A stretch of 64,000 bases of DNA. Source: Cristatella mucedo (lineage: Eukaryota > Bryozoa > Phylactolaemata > Cristatellidae). Shown here in pieces: positions 1-11,290 of this stretch (position 1 is the first letter of the stretch; every line of letters begins with the position of its first letter). A model generated the notes under the pieces. The model was not told the origin of the DNA. It saw nothing but the letters and a program-made list of their open reading frames with translations, and did not search any database. Both the position numbers and the translations under genes were made by a program. The stretch covers positions 1,621,001-1,685,000 of the forward strand of contig WPIO01000004.1 in assembly GCA_009760855.2 (NCBI GenBank). Reading direction: 5' to 3'.

Positions 1-159
1 CTGTCGGATGCCTTTTTTTTTTTACTCAGCAGCCAATAGCGATTGATGTACTGGCGTACGATTAATTGAATTGAGAGTAAATTTAGAAAACAAGAGTCGA
101 GCGCTGCCGGCGTCCGTCTTTGGCGCTGCCTTCGCTGGCAGATGCAAGTGCCCCGCTAG

Positions 160-1285
160 CAGACAGTCATGGACAAAGATCGTCCGAGGTACCTCTGAAA
201 TATGGGGTACCGCAGGGATCTGTGCCTGGTCCAGTTCTTATTACGACTTATACTCTCCCCCACTTCCCGATGCTAATTGCCAAGCACAATGTTGGCTAGG
301 CTTTCACGTCTATGCGGACGACATTGTTGCTCCTCTGCTTTGATCCCTCCCAGCCCTCCAGCGCTTCGAATTCTCGAAACTCATTTCCTGCATGCATTGA
401 TGACATCCGCACGTAGATGGCAGCAAACTTTCTTGAATTGAATGATAATAAAACTAGCTTACTAGTTATGAGCAAACCAAGTTTGATTCAGAAACCGGGA
501 AGGCTAACGCCCAAAATCGGCTATGCCAGCATTCTACTTATTGAATCTGCACGAAATCTAGCTGTCATGTTCCAAAGTGACCTTTCATTAGACGACCACA
601 TCAGCTCCACAACCAAGTCAGCCTACTTTCAGATAATAATATTATTAAGGAACTTGATAAAGCTTTCTCAGAGAACTCGATCTCCGTCTAGGCGCTTTAA
701 ATTTGCTTCAAAAGGAAATGCAAATGAATGGTGAGTAATATCATGCTTTATAATCGACACGAATAACATGGTTAAGGGTGAAATGCACAGGGTCAGCATG
801 AAAATGTGGTTAGTGGCAGCATGCAAAGTGTCAGCACACATAAGCACATGAAGGACGAATCACAGGGACCCACTCAATGCTGTCCTAAATAGGTAACATT
901 GCTAAAATTTGGGCTTGTTTAGATAAGGATACCACGTCGAAGTTGGTCCATGCATTTGTGACATCCCGTCTTGACTTCTGTAACTCACTGCTTGCTGGCC
1001 TACCGGCATGTGCGATCAGGCGATTGCAGCTGGTTCGAAACTTAGCAGCTAGACTTGTCTGTCGTGAGCGCCGCAGTTACCACATCCCACCACATTTCTC
1101 CTGACTCGACCACATTTAAAAAGAAACTAAAAACGCATCTATTCAGGACAAAGATTAGCGGGTCCCTGTGATTCATCCTTTATTTGCTTATGAGTGCTGA
1201 CACTGTGCATGCTGCCACGAACCGTACTTGCATGGTGACCCTGTGCCTGTCACCCCTAACCGTGTTATGCTTATTGAGCTTATAT
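160..1285 (+). mobile_element. LINE-A copy, 5'-truncated and decayed
   Basis: Reverse-transcriptase half of the L2/CR1-like LINE called LINE-A here. It starts just before the PQG-type motif and runs through a YADD motif (around 310-325) and the NDNKTSLLV segment (about 440-480). It resumes after an antisense insertion at 633-894 and ends in the usual 3' sequence after an internal deletion near 1,090. Several frameshifts and stops make it non-functional. The assignment rests on collinear similarity to the near-complete copy at 57.4-61.0 kb. Confidence 0.85.
633..894 (-). mobile_element. LINE-A 3' tail nested antisense in a LINE-A copy
   Basis: About 260 bp matching the reverse complement of the LINE-A 3' end: (AAT)n, then the hairpin tail, then the 3' UTR. 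It interrupts the plus-strand copy between its TTTCAG and ACATTGCTAAAA segments, which are nearly adjacent in the complete element. Confidence 0.8.
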
Positions 1286-1992
1286 TGCGCCCAGTGAGAC
1301 CCAAATTTTTCAAACTCCAATACAGCTATCATTTCCCCAATCGGCATCAAGCAACAGCAGTTTCGACCTAAATTTAAAGAAAAAACTGTCTGGGGCTATG
1401 TCTCAAATTTCGTGCGAGTATGCTTGCACGTTCTCGTGCAAATGTCCTCCGTTGGCCCAACCCATTGAGTCCACTCGTTTGTCAAAACGCAATGCCGCTG
1501 ATGCCATTTCCAATGTCAGCGACACCCTGCTTAGGTTTTTACGCCTTTACTAAGAGAAGATGTGGTCTAATGGAATAAGAATATTCTAATACAACTTGAC
1601 ACGAGTATCCGAGTTCACACTGCGTCCAGTCGCTTCCGTTCCTCCAGTCACTTCCGGCCCATCAGTAATTTATTGTGTCATTTAAAAGCTGCACGGATAA
1701 GGTAATTAATTACTCACAGACTCCGCACTGATTCTGGTTATGAATAGCTAATATTAAGGATTGTCAAGTTGGGATAATAATCTCACATATTTTGAAGCTA
1801 GATTTCATGTCGGCGTGCAGCTGGCAAACGCGTTCCCGAGAGAAAAAACTAGGATTTAAATTCTAAAAAAGTGCCGGCACCGAAAATAGGGGAAGATTTT
1901 GAAAAGAATTATGAAATTCAGCTGAGGAATTCGCAGCTTGATTAACAAGTTTGAAAACAATTATTTTAGCCGATATCACTCACTTAGTTGCT
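1286..1992. other. No gene recognised
   Basis: AT-leaning sequence with no convincing exon, repeat or RNA gene. It may include the 3' flank of the minus-strand exon at 2.2-2.6 kb. Confidence 0.5.
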
Positions 1993-1998
1993 TTTATT
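1993..1998 (-). promoter_or_regulatory. Candidate poly(A) signal AATAAA
   Basis: TTTATT on the plus strand reads AATAAA on the minus strand. It lies about 200 bp downstream of the stop codon of the minus-strand exon at 2,202-2,647, a normal distance for a short 3' UTR. The hexamer is common by chance in AT-rich DNA. Confidence 0.4.
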
Positions 1999-2201
1999 GT
2001 AAGAATAGCTGATGCACAATTGCTTTTGCAATGTCAAATAGATTTTCAAATCCATTTTCAAAAATCAAATTTCAAAAAAATAAGATTTCAAAAGAAAATA
2101 TTTCTCTTCTCCCCTCGAACGCATTTAATTAAATCCTTCTGTTACTGGCCTTCTTTGGAACAATGAATGCCAATATTCAGACAACGATCAAAACAGCAGT
2201 G

Positions 2202-2647
2202 CTAAAATTTTGCCGCGGCGTCGTTGTATATTTTCATTGGATTGAAGTTTGATAGTCTGGAAATTTCGGATTCTTTTCCAGAGAAATGGGACTGAGTTGG
2301 AAAAGGCTTGGCGCTTGAAATTATTATTGATGCTGCAAAGTTGCTCTGTTTAGTTGCTGTTGATGCACCGTATTCACTGGCTTTTGAGAGTGCATATTCT
2401 TGGAATGTGCTTGCTGACTCGGACGGAAGTGCAATTGATGCATTTATTTGATCTTTCTCAGTTCCTGTCATCGAGGTCAAAACAGACTCTGTCCCGATTT
2501 TTCCGCTTGAAATGGCAATTAGCGGGACGACGGCACACCTCTGCTCCCATAATAAATAGGAGCCAATTGCCACGATACCGGCAAGTAATAAAAGACCTGA
2601 CATCGCGAGCAAACCAGGTGGCGATATAATGCTATACAATATTCCTT
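2202..2647 (-). CDS. Candidate last exon of a single-pass membrane protein
   Basis: An open frame of 147 codons plus stop, entered in phase 1 from a strong acceptor. A pyrimidine-rich tract with a CTAAT branch-like motif precedes TTTCAG, and the exon starts at 2,647. The first 15 residues are followed by a hydrophobic stretch (GLLAMSGLLLLAGIVAIGSY) ending in a Trp and then EQR. This is typical of one membrane helix facing a cytoplasmic tail. The tail of about 110 residues is rich in Ser, Thr and Ala and shows no domain I recognise. A poly(A) hexamer follows about 200 bp further on. The exon lies downstream, on the same strand, of the laminin IV exons at 16-35 kb, so it could end that gene, but no linking exon was found. 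It could equally be a separate gene. Confidence 0.5.
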
Positions 2648-3679
2648 CTGAAACGTCAGAAATGAATTAGGAAGTTGGAGTGATCCGCTAATTGATTCAG
2701 CTCAAAGATTCAGTAACTGGGGCAAGGCTGATTGTTCCATCAGTGCATCAGCTAATGCGGCATGGTTTTTGAACACAAAAAGTTCACGTCCTATCATGGG
2801 CATTGTGCACACAGCTGGATATTCAATAGGGTAGCCATATTCTGGTTATATTGACTATATATAAGCACGTGTAGAGCTATTTTTTGGCCTACAAATAATT
2901 CTCCTAAAACCAGTAGGCACCAAATCTGGAAATCTAAGCCTTAGATCCTAAACCATAAACGCCAAAACATACAAAACCTTATCACTAAAACCGTAACCCC
3001 AAGCTTTTAGTTTATAAACACAAGCCAATAATGTCTCTAAAACAGATTTACTTTGTGTAAATAAAAATGACACTAGCTACTGTTTTGAGTGTTTTGCCAT
3101 TGCACAGTGCCCGGGGCAGAAAGTGGGCAGAAAGTATCTATGCAAAAAAACATCGTATTAATGGGGTGTGTAAGCTTTCGGGGATGTTAGTGCATAACAA
3201 AAGGAATTAAAAAATTCTTAATTCCAAATGAGGACAAAGCAATAATTTTTCAGAAGGAAAGCGAATGCTGGCATTCACCTCACCACTGAGTAAGTTTAAT
3301 TTAATTTTAATTATTTTTTTAAATTTAATTAATCTTTAATTTTAATTTTTCGGATGCCTGAACATATTGCTATGATCACCTATACAAATTCAGGAACTAT
3401 TCGTTCTAAATAAAAGTAATACATATTAACATTGATGGGTTTCAATGTCTCACAGGTTATGTTGGCGGTTGTAGTATCTCAAATCATTGTAGCTATTCAC
3501 GGAAGTAAGATAACTGTTCGATGATTTGCAGAAAACCCGAGGACAAAGTACTAATAATCAATAGTTCCCACAATCCAGCAAAGCATCATCTACATTCCAG
3601 CAAAGCATCATCTACATTCTTTCATGACGGCTACCTGATGAGTCTTTAACAACTCAAGGCCAACCGTACTAAATTAAAT
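2648..3679. other. No gene recognised; short direct duplication
   Basis: AT-rich sequence, with a low-complexity AT tract near 3,295-3,350. A 22-bp unit beginning CCAGCAAAGCATC is present twice in tandem at about 3,575-3,618. If the 2.2 kb exon is real, this is intron sequence. Confidence 0.5.
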
Positions 3680-5745
3680 GCCCAATCCAAAAATGCTAAT
3701 GTTGACGATCAACCATCTCCTCAACCGCTCCCAGATTAGCTCCTTACCAGATAACCCTTGTGATGACCTAGCCGAATGCTTCTCTCGATTCTTTGTGCAG
3801 AAAATAGACAAGATCAGGGAGTCCATCCCTGCGATGACAACATCCCCAGTAGAATGCTGTTCCCCGATTCCTGGCTGCTCCTCAACGTCTACATTTAAGC
3901 AGGTTACTAGCGATCTCGTCCTAAAGTTCATACCCCAATCGTAGAAGACAACAAGTCCTCTGGCCCCTATTCCCACTGTCCTACTCATACGCTGCGTTGA
4001 TCTGCTGCTGCCATGCCTAACTAACATCATTAATATGTCATTAGCCTCAGGTCGTGTCTCAGCAACTTTCAAAAAGCTGTAGTCAGGCCACTTCTCAAGT
4101 AAGCGACACTGGACCAAGAGAACTTGAGCACCTACCGCCCAGTCTCCCTTCTATCATTCCTATCTAAGACACTGAAACGGGTCGTGGAAGGCCAGCTGAA
4201 CTCATACATTGACGCCTCAAACCTTGCTAGTTAAGTTCCATTCAGGCTTTAGAGCTAATCACTCCACAGAGCCAGCATTGCTTAGAGTATACAACAACCT
4301 ACTTAGGAATGCAGACATAGGTAGAGTGTCTCTGCTTGTTTAGCTCGATCTTTCGGCAGCTTTTAAAACTATCGATCACAAAGTTCTTCCAGAGTGCCTC
4401 TCATCTCGCCTGAGAATCACCGGCATTGCTCTACAATGGTTCAGATCATATCTCAGTGGGAGACTCCAGAGTATTGGCGTGAATGGACCAAGATCATCCG
4501 AGGTACTTCTGAAATATGGGGTACCTCAGGGCTCCGTGCTAGGTCCGGTTCTTTTCACGGTTTATACTCTCCCTCTTGCTGATATGATTGCCGAGTACAA
4601 TCTGGGCTTTCACTTCTATGCGGATGCCACTCAGGTGTGCCTTTGCTTTGATCCCTCCCAGCCTTCGAGCACCTCGAGTTCTCTCAACTCACTTGCTGCA
4701 TGCATTGATGACATCCGCACATGGATGGCAGCAATTTTTCTAAAACTAAACGATGATAAAACCAACTTACTAGTTATGGGCAAACCCAGTGGGATTCAAA
4801 AATTAGAAAGGCTGACGCTCAAAATTGGCTCTGCCAGCATATATCCAGTTGAATCCGCTCGAAATCTAGAAGTCATGTTCCAAAGTGACCTCTCGCTAGA
4901 CGACCACATCAGCTCCACGGTCAAATCTGCCTATTTTCAGCTACATGACATTGCTAAAATTAGGGCTTGTTTAGATAAGGATACCACGTCTAAGTTGGTC
5001 CATGCACTTGTGATATCCCGACTTGATTTCTGTAACTCGCTGCTTACTGGCCTACCGGCATGTACAACCAGGCGATTACAACTTGTGCAAAACTCTGCAG
5101 CTAGGCTTGTCTGTCGTGAGCGTCGCAGTGCCACATTACACGACTTCTCGCCGACCTGCACTGGCTACCAGTCAAGCAACGGATTGACTTCAAGGTTTTG
5201 TCGCTCACTTTCAGGTCACTTCATTCTATGGCTCCAGCCTATCTCTCCGATATACTCCCCCATCAGGCCAAGCATCGTACCACCCGCTTTTCAGAATGCA
5301 ACAGTCTACAAATACCTCGTACAAACCTAAAATCCTTTGGAGACAGCGAATTTAGTCCGTACGCTCCCAAAGCCTGGAACTCTTTCCCGACTTGCATCAG
5401 AACATCCCCTGACTTGAGCCCAATAAAAAAGAGCCTAAAAATATACCTATTTAGGACTACATTTAGTGGGTCCCTGTGATTCGTCCTTGATGTGCTTATG
5501 CGTTCTGACACTGTGCATGCTGACACTAACCACATTTGCATGCTGACCCTGTGCATGCCACCCCTAACCACGTTGTTCATGCTGTTTATCAAGCATGATA
5601 TTACTCACGATTCAATCACGTTTCTCTTTGAAGCAAATGATTTTACTTACCATTCAATTGCATTTCACTTTACAGCAAATGTAAAGCGCCTAGGATGAGA
5701 TTGAGTTCACTGAGGGCGCTTTGTCAAGTGCATGATTATTATTAT
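3680..5745 (+). mobile_element. LINE-A copy, about 2.07 kb, inactivated
   Basis: Collinear with the 3' two thirds of the complete LINE-A: the linker after the endonuclease (NPKMLMLTINHLLNRSQ), the reverse transcriptase, the C-terminal region and the 3' UTR with hairpin and ATT repeats. The longest open piece is 4,479-5,330. The catalytic YADD is YADA here (around 4,618-4,630), so one of the metal-binding aspartates is lost. It carries frameshifts and the same in-frame TAA (4,100-4,102) as the 57 kb copy. A relic, but old enough copies such as this show the family has long been resident. Confidence 0.92.
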
Positions 5746-5952
5746 AAATTTGCAAAAGCAGAACAATAAACTGAACTGTTTATTCAATCAGAAGTTCTTT
5801 TTATGCTCGTTTAAAGCAATGTCATTTGTTTGGTGCCGTAAAACAATCGTGAATCGTGGCGCTGCACAGTTTGCAGCAAGAGAAACGTGCAAAGAGAAAC
5901 TGTAGGTTTAAACGATTAAACAACGATTAACGAACAATTACGAAAAAACATG

Positions 5953-6220
5953 CCCTGACGTGACCATATTTAAAAAGAACTTAAAAAAAACACACCTATT
6001 TAGGACAGCATTAGCGGGTCCCGGTGATTCGTTCTTTATGTGCTTATGAGTGCTGACACTGTGCATGTCACCTATAACCACGTTATTCATGTTGTTCATT
6101 AAGCAAGATATTACTCACCATTCAATCGCGTTTCCCTTTGGAGCAAATGTAAAGCGTCTAGAAAGAGATTGAGTTCTATGAGAACGTTTTTTCAAGTGCA
6201 TTATTATCATTTTCATTATA
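5953..6220 (+). mobile_element. LINE-A 3' end fragment
   Basis: Begins in the last codons of the LINE-A ORF (CCTGACGTGACCATATTTAA) and continues through the 3' UTR, hairpin tail and a short ATT-rich end. It is 5'-truncated, as is normal for target-primed insertion. Confidence 0.85.
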
Positions 6221-7104
6221 ACGAGGGAGCCTATTACACCTGGAATATATTGTATACTATGCTACGAGAAACTGAATTACCAGAGCAATCCATAAAAATA
6301 GAAGCACGTGTTCTTATAATTAAAGTCTGATGTAATAGTTTTTGGAATACTCTTGATTTTAGGCTCACCGTCCCATTCTTGCAAGGAACATAAGTTGCAA
6401 GCATAACTGCATCAAACGAGAAAATAAACGACGATTCGAGACATTAATCACTTTCAGCATGAAGTTACACTCAAAGTGTCATGCACTCACTTCTGATAAT
6501 TAATGCTGATACTTCCCATTTTTCATGTTAAGGAAGTACAGCTGATAGGTTGGTCTGCTTTATTTCAATTTATACGCCGAGTTTGAAAAAGTAATCATCT
6601 TTCTTACCATGCCTTACATTGTAGTCTTATACGATGCGTATACATCTTTCTGGGACAAAACAAATAGGTGTGATCTGGAAGCTATAAATTACACCCACAG
6701 TTTTCTGTAGATGAGAACTAAGACGTTTTCTAATTAAAAGAACCACGAAATCACTAAATTTTTGAACGATCAATTTACTTCAAAAAGTAAAGTTAACTAT
6801 ATAAAAATAATGTTCAACATTACAAGCCTCAATCCTTAAAAATGAATGAAAAAATTGCCAAGAAAGAGCTCGTAGTCAGAAACTCTACCAGTGCCAAATG
6901 AGGAAACAATCTACACGAGTGTCTACACGATAGCCACATGCGAAAGAACAAAACGCATGCACACTCATTCTTCACAAGATTAAAAATGAGGTGGCCTGTT
7001 AAATTTGATTACTGGTTTATCGCTTTCTCCCAAAAATGTCCACGAGCTAAAACATAAAATCTCTATATTTAGCGTGAAACAATTACATGGAGCACTTGAT
7101 GAAG
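6221..7104. other. No gene recognised
   Basis: AT-rich sequence without a convincing frame or repeat. Confidence 0.5.
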
Positions 7105-7525
7105 ATATTTGAACTGCTGCATCAGTTTCAGCCTGTTCGCGCCCTCAGGTCCTGTGTGGACAATAAATTAGCTATTCCATTCCTCCGCTTAAAGACCGTT
7201 GGCGACAGAAGCTTTAAATTCTGCAGGTCCTAGACTGTGGAACTCGCTTCCACAACTCAGTTACGAAACGACAACTAATCTCCTACTGCCAACTATTGCT
7301 CATCCTTTTCAGCGGTCCTGAGCTGCTACTTCCATGCTACTCACTACCTCAACTGCTCTCATGACTCTGCTATTCTGTCCGGGATAGCCCCAGTCTGTTG
7401 GCTACCGATTGCTTACCAAAAGCCGCTTAGGCTGGGATTTCGCTATACAAAACTCTCCTGCGTAACACCCACATGGTCTTTATAACTTTGTGGAGTTACA
7501 GACGGAGATACATTACGTTACATTC
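7105..7525 (+). mobile_element. LINE-B 3' end fragment
   Basis: Matches the C-terminal part and 3' UTR of the LINE-B copy at 41.3-42.4 kb (LLHQFQPVRAL region, then the stop-proximal segment). It ends in GGAGATACATTACGTTACATT, the family's ACATT-type tail. Several small indels. Confidence 0.85.
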
Positions 7526-7540
7526 CAGAAGAAGCCTTAA

Positions 7541-7725
7541 ATAATCATAATAATACATTCGATAAAGTGCCGTCAGTGAACTCATTCTTGCCTACAGTTG
7601 CTGCAAGAGAAGCACAATCGAATGGTTAGTGGTATCGCGCTCAATAAACAACAAGAATAACATTGTTAGGGGTGACAGGGTCAGTATACAGGTATGGTTG
7701 ACAGGTCGAATCAGAGGAACTAAAT
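7541..7725 (-). mobile_element. LINE-A 3' tail fragment
   Basis: Reverse complement of the LINE-A 3' UTR. It starts with AAT repeats and the GATAAAGTGCC...hairpin and runs into the segment beside the stop codon. Moderately diverged. Confidence 0.75.
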
Positions 7726-8784
7726 GCCAAATGTTGTTTTGCGACATATTTTATCGGAAGCAAAGGACTTTGGTTTTTTAACTATTAGTTCTACTTCAAT
7801 GCGAAAGCTTTTTAATGCCAGTATGTACTCGTGGTTTATAAGTGAGGTTATTCTAGACCGATTAACGTATACGTGGTTAATATGGGTTCGCAATCTAGAG
7901 TTGGCTCGTAAAATTGTGTCAGAGCAATATGGTGCTAGATAATGTAGCCTTTCATATTGAAAAAAGCATTAGTTATCCTAAGCTCACCTGTACCTTTGCT
8001 AACATGGATCCCAGCTAATTCGCTTAACAAATCAAAGCACTGCTGCCACATTCTTGATGGGTATGTACTGGGACGACCACAGACGCATGGGCTCAGCCAC
8101 ATTAGCAGCAGTGTATGTTACTACCATTATCGGCTTAGGGTATTAAGTGCTCTGTAACTTCTTGTACCCATCATATCTGCGCCACGAATGAAACTTGTAC
8201 TCCTCGTGACTGGTACCATTTTGGAAAAAGTTTGATAATCTTTTTTTCAGCTAGCAAGAAATCACAGGTCTTACGTTCATTGTTACAATTTCTCTTACCA
8301 TGATGAGTTAATCGCAGATTCAGCTGCAGATAGAGTTTCTACCATTTCAGATGTAATTCAAGATATTTGCACGCAATCACTTCAGATTCTTCTCTGCAGC
8401 CATTCCATTACAATTGAAGGTCATCAGGGAAGTTTCTTGTGGTGGAATAGAGATGTCATAACCTGTTTGGCACTTTCATTTGAAGGAAATAAGTGAAGGT
8501 TGAAGTTCGAGTTTCCTAAATACTGTAAATTTCTTTAGAGAAAAGACACAAATGTAGCGTATGTCCACGTGAGAAGGCTTTTTTTTAGACGAGTCGCTGC
8601 TTGTCGGTGTGGCCGATTTAGGGTTTAGCCTTTTCAACAGATAAGCGCTTAGGCATGTTCACTCCTAAGGTTGAGGTTGAAAGTTAAATAGCTCACGGTA
8701 AGCTACGAATAGCGTTATTTGTCTAATATTTGTAGCTTAGCAGCGCTTTGCTTTCAGTAAGGCACTGCACGGCGAAGCCGGGCT
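7726..8784. other. No gene recognised
   Basis: Two frames of 72 and 66 codons are open (7,724-7,942 and 7,957-8,157), but neither has recognisable motifs or splice context. I treat them as chance. Confidence 0.5.
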
Positions 8785-8970
8785 CACTCGATGAGCCTCA
8801 CTCTTACTTCCTTCGCTCGCTCTTACTTCTGCTCTTACTTCCTTCGCTCTACTCTTACTTACTTCGCTCTTACTTCCGCTCTTACGCTCTTACTTCTTAC
8901 TTCAGTTCTTGCTTCTTACTTCTTACTCGTACTTCTTACTTCTTACTTCTTACTTCTTACTCGTACTTCC
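8785..8970. repeat. Pyrimidine-rich TTCTTAC-type satellite tract
   Basis: Irregular tandem repeats of CTTACTTC, TCTTACTTC and similar units over about 180 bp, with interruptions such as CCTTCGCTC. The Leu/Ser-rich open frames over it are artefacts of the repeat. Confidence 0.85.
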
Positions 8971-9906
8971 CATCTGCTTCCCTACCTAAACGAATCTTCA
9001 GTGCATACGTCACCAATACTCGCGGAGACGGTCCGAGACTCAGAGAGGACTTGACGAAGACTCTGCAGCCTAACGTGGTGCTTCTAACTGTTGGCCGCGA
9101 CTCAGGAAAATGACCAAGCGAAAGCGAAGGTCAAGGGCGCAAGCCTTCTTTATTGCTCTGTAAATCTTGGCGGACGACTCGACCGGAGAAATCGTCTAAA
9201 CACTCCTCGTGAGCCCCTGCTCATGGAATTCTTCGAGCTAGTCACGAAAGAATAAGATAGTGAGGCTGCGGCGGACGATAAAAGAAATTAATTGCGGAAG
9301 GCTAAAATAATTCACCAGGAGGTGCATCGAGGAGGGCAGCATCCTACCTCCCTAAAGAAAGGAGTTTTCCCATGAACGCCAGGGGGCGGAGCGAGTAGGA
9401 AGCTGGGCTAAGAGATGATGACTAACCATGTAAACTGCCGATAGAAGGGTGGCAAAAATAGGAAATAAGTAGGTAGAAGTAATAAGCAAGGTAATAAGAA
9501 GGTAATAAGCAAGACTCACCATTTAAACCCGGCTTGAGTTTCTATTCTTCGCATGGTAGTAATTCCGGGCAAACCAATAGACCTGCTTGAGTTCGTTTTT
9601 ATACGACTTACTATACTCGGCATGATTTGTGTTAAATATGCAGTGGAGATTTTTGCAAAGCCCATGTCTGTCATAGCTTTGATGGCCTGTTTGGTCAGAG
9701 CATAAACGCTTCATCGCCTGTTTTACCTGCACCGTAAGTTCCGGTACTTTCCTGAGCAGTGGCTGTGGCTCCACTCTGCCGGATATCTATTACACATTTT
9801 GTGAGCCTTGCGATTCTGAGTTGACGCTTAGAACAACAGCCTCATCTAGGCATTGATATAACAGGAAAAGGCTTCACCCTCAGTTTCGAATGCCCTTTCA
9901 TTGCCG
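8971..9906. other. No gene recognised; one 83-codon minus-strand frame
   Basis: A minus-strand frame at 9,774-9,523 looks less biased than most. A GTAAAA that could serve as a donor follows the codons for PELTVQ. There is no domain match I can name and no acceptor that convinces, so it is left unassigned. Confidence 0.4.
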
Positions 9907-10055
9907 CGCTAGCTTGGGCCAGTGGCTAAGATGCTTGTCCCAACGAAGGTCAAGGTGGATGCAGTTGATGACCGAGGTCTAGGGGGTCGAGCCTCGTGGC
10001 ATTTGGGAAGTGCCAGAATAGAGATTAATTTCTCGTAGGCTTCCAAATAAATAAA

Positions 10056-10056
<1 letters not shown>
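9907..10056 (+). mobile_element. SINE1 copy
   Basis: tRNA-like head (GGGCCAGTGGCTAAGATGC, then GGGTCGAGCCTC as a weak B box). A tail follows related to the LINE-A 3' hairpin (AAGTGCCAGAATAGAGATTAATTTCTC) and a short AAATA-rich end that merges into a TA microsatellite. Diverged. Confidence 0.7.
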
Positions 10057-10059
<3 letters not shown>

Positions 10060-10107
<48 letters not shown>

Positions 10108-10117
10108 GTGTGTGTGT
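10060..10117. repeat. (TA)n then (TG)n microsatellite
   Basis: About 23 TA units followed by a short TG run, grown from the 3' end of the SINE1 copy just before it. Confidence 0.95.
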
Positions 10118-10509
10118 TAGTGTATAAGCTGGCCGACCGTAAAATTGGCTGAACGTTGTGGAAGCTCTAATGAATTTTACTTTTTATTTTTTAGTGGATT
10201 ATTCCGATCTGAGAGCTGTTCCAACGCTGTGGTGACTTGAATGGGGATACTGTCCTTGGCGCGGCTTCTTCTATAATGACTGCTTTGCCATCAAAGGCAC
10301 CCACGATGTCCGCGGGGATTCCTACTACGTCTTCTATTCATGAAGGTTGCTAAATTTGCAATGCCGACTCACGTAGAGGCCAAGTTAGTTGGGATGGCCT
10401 CCGATAATCTATGTATTCGTGGCAAAGCTATCTTCGGTGCTCAAACTTCTGCAACATTGCAACATTGGTTTCGCCTGAAGAATCTGCAGTCTACTTAGCT
10501 CCTTTCTAG
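10118..10509. other. No gene recognised
   Basis: Nothing beyond chance frames is visible. Confidence 0.5.
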
Positions 10510-10590
10510 AAAATCCAAAGTACCTAGAAAGAGATTGAGTACTCCAAGAACGCGATATCAAATGCATTATTATTATTAATATTATTATAA
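10510..10590 (+). mobile_element. LINE-A/SINE1-type 3' tail only
   Basis: AAAGTACCTAGAAAGAGATT...CGCGATATCAAATGC followed by ATT repeats. Only the last 80 bp of the shared LINE-A/SINE1 tail are present, so the source family cannot be decided. Confidence 0.7.
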
Positions 10591-11139
10591 CATCCAGATA
10601 GAGACATCCATATTTCTTAACTTACTAAAGTATTTTATAAAGAGCGTACGAGCTTCCAAAAGAACCATCCAAAGCGTTAGACAGTTTGGCGATTCCACCG
10701 GCGAGACCTGTGGCAGCACTGTGTGTCCAAGTTTCATCTGGAAGGCAAGCATTTACACCGAGACAACTAACTAAAGTAATCTCTGCATCTCAGTACCAAC
10801 TACCAAACGGCACACAGACTCAGCAATTTATACGGTTTCAGCACAAGGATCTGTGATATTAGCTTAAGATGGGATTGAGAGTCCAGAGAAGGGAGAGATA
10901 TAGATAGAGATATAGATATTGAGCTATACCATACGAGGCCGAGTGCAACTGAGAGACCCATGTTTAGTCGGCTTCATGGGCAGAAAAGTTTCTGGATCCG
11001 CTCTCTGGACACACTCTGGCACTTTCCTCTTCCGTTTGCATAGGCCTATATAGCGGGCAGATTAAAAAGACCTCCCAAATCTCCAGGTTCATCAGAATGG
11101 CTACCGGCTCCCATACGGTTTACTGCCAACATGCCGCCT
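10591..11139. other. No gene recognised
   Basis: A short GATATAGA-type low-complexity patch near 10,890-10,920. Otherwise nothing. Confidence 0.5.
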
Positions 11140-11290
11140 TTGTACGGCCCAGGGGTTAAGGTGCTCGCTTCAACGACCAAGATTGATGTACTCACCTTAA
11201 TAAACGGAGGTCTTCGGCTCGAGCCCTGTGGCAAATGTGAAGTGCCTAGATATAGATTAAGTTCTCTTAAGGCGCTATAAGTAAATATAT
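11140..11290 (+). mobile_element. SINE1 copy
   Basis: Head TACGGCCCAGGGGTTAAGG (A-box region) and GGCTCGAGCCC (B-box region). The hairpin tail AAGTGCCTAGATATAGATTA...TTAAGGCGCTATA follows, then an AT-rich end. The head-to-tail order matches the 52.9 kb copy. Confidence 0.8.

Noticed and set aside
2880-3060. Interstitial telomere-like repeats (CCTAAACC, CCATAAAC)
   Set aside because: The units are irregular and never form a true array. A similar patch at 53.1 kb is equally loose.
8748-9113. Overlapping Leu/Ser/Tyr-rich frames resembling membrane segments
   Set aside because: They translate a CTTACTTC-type tandem repeat. The apparent hydrophobicity is a repeat artefact.
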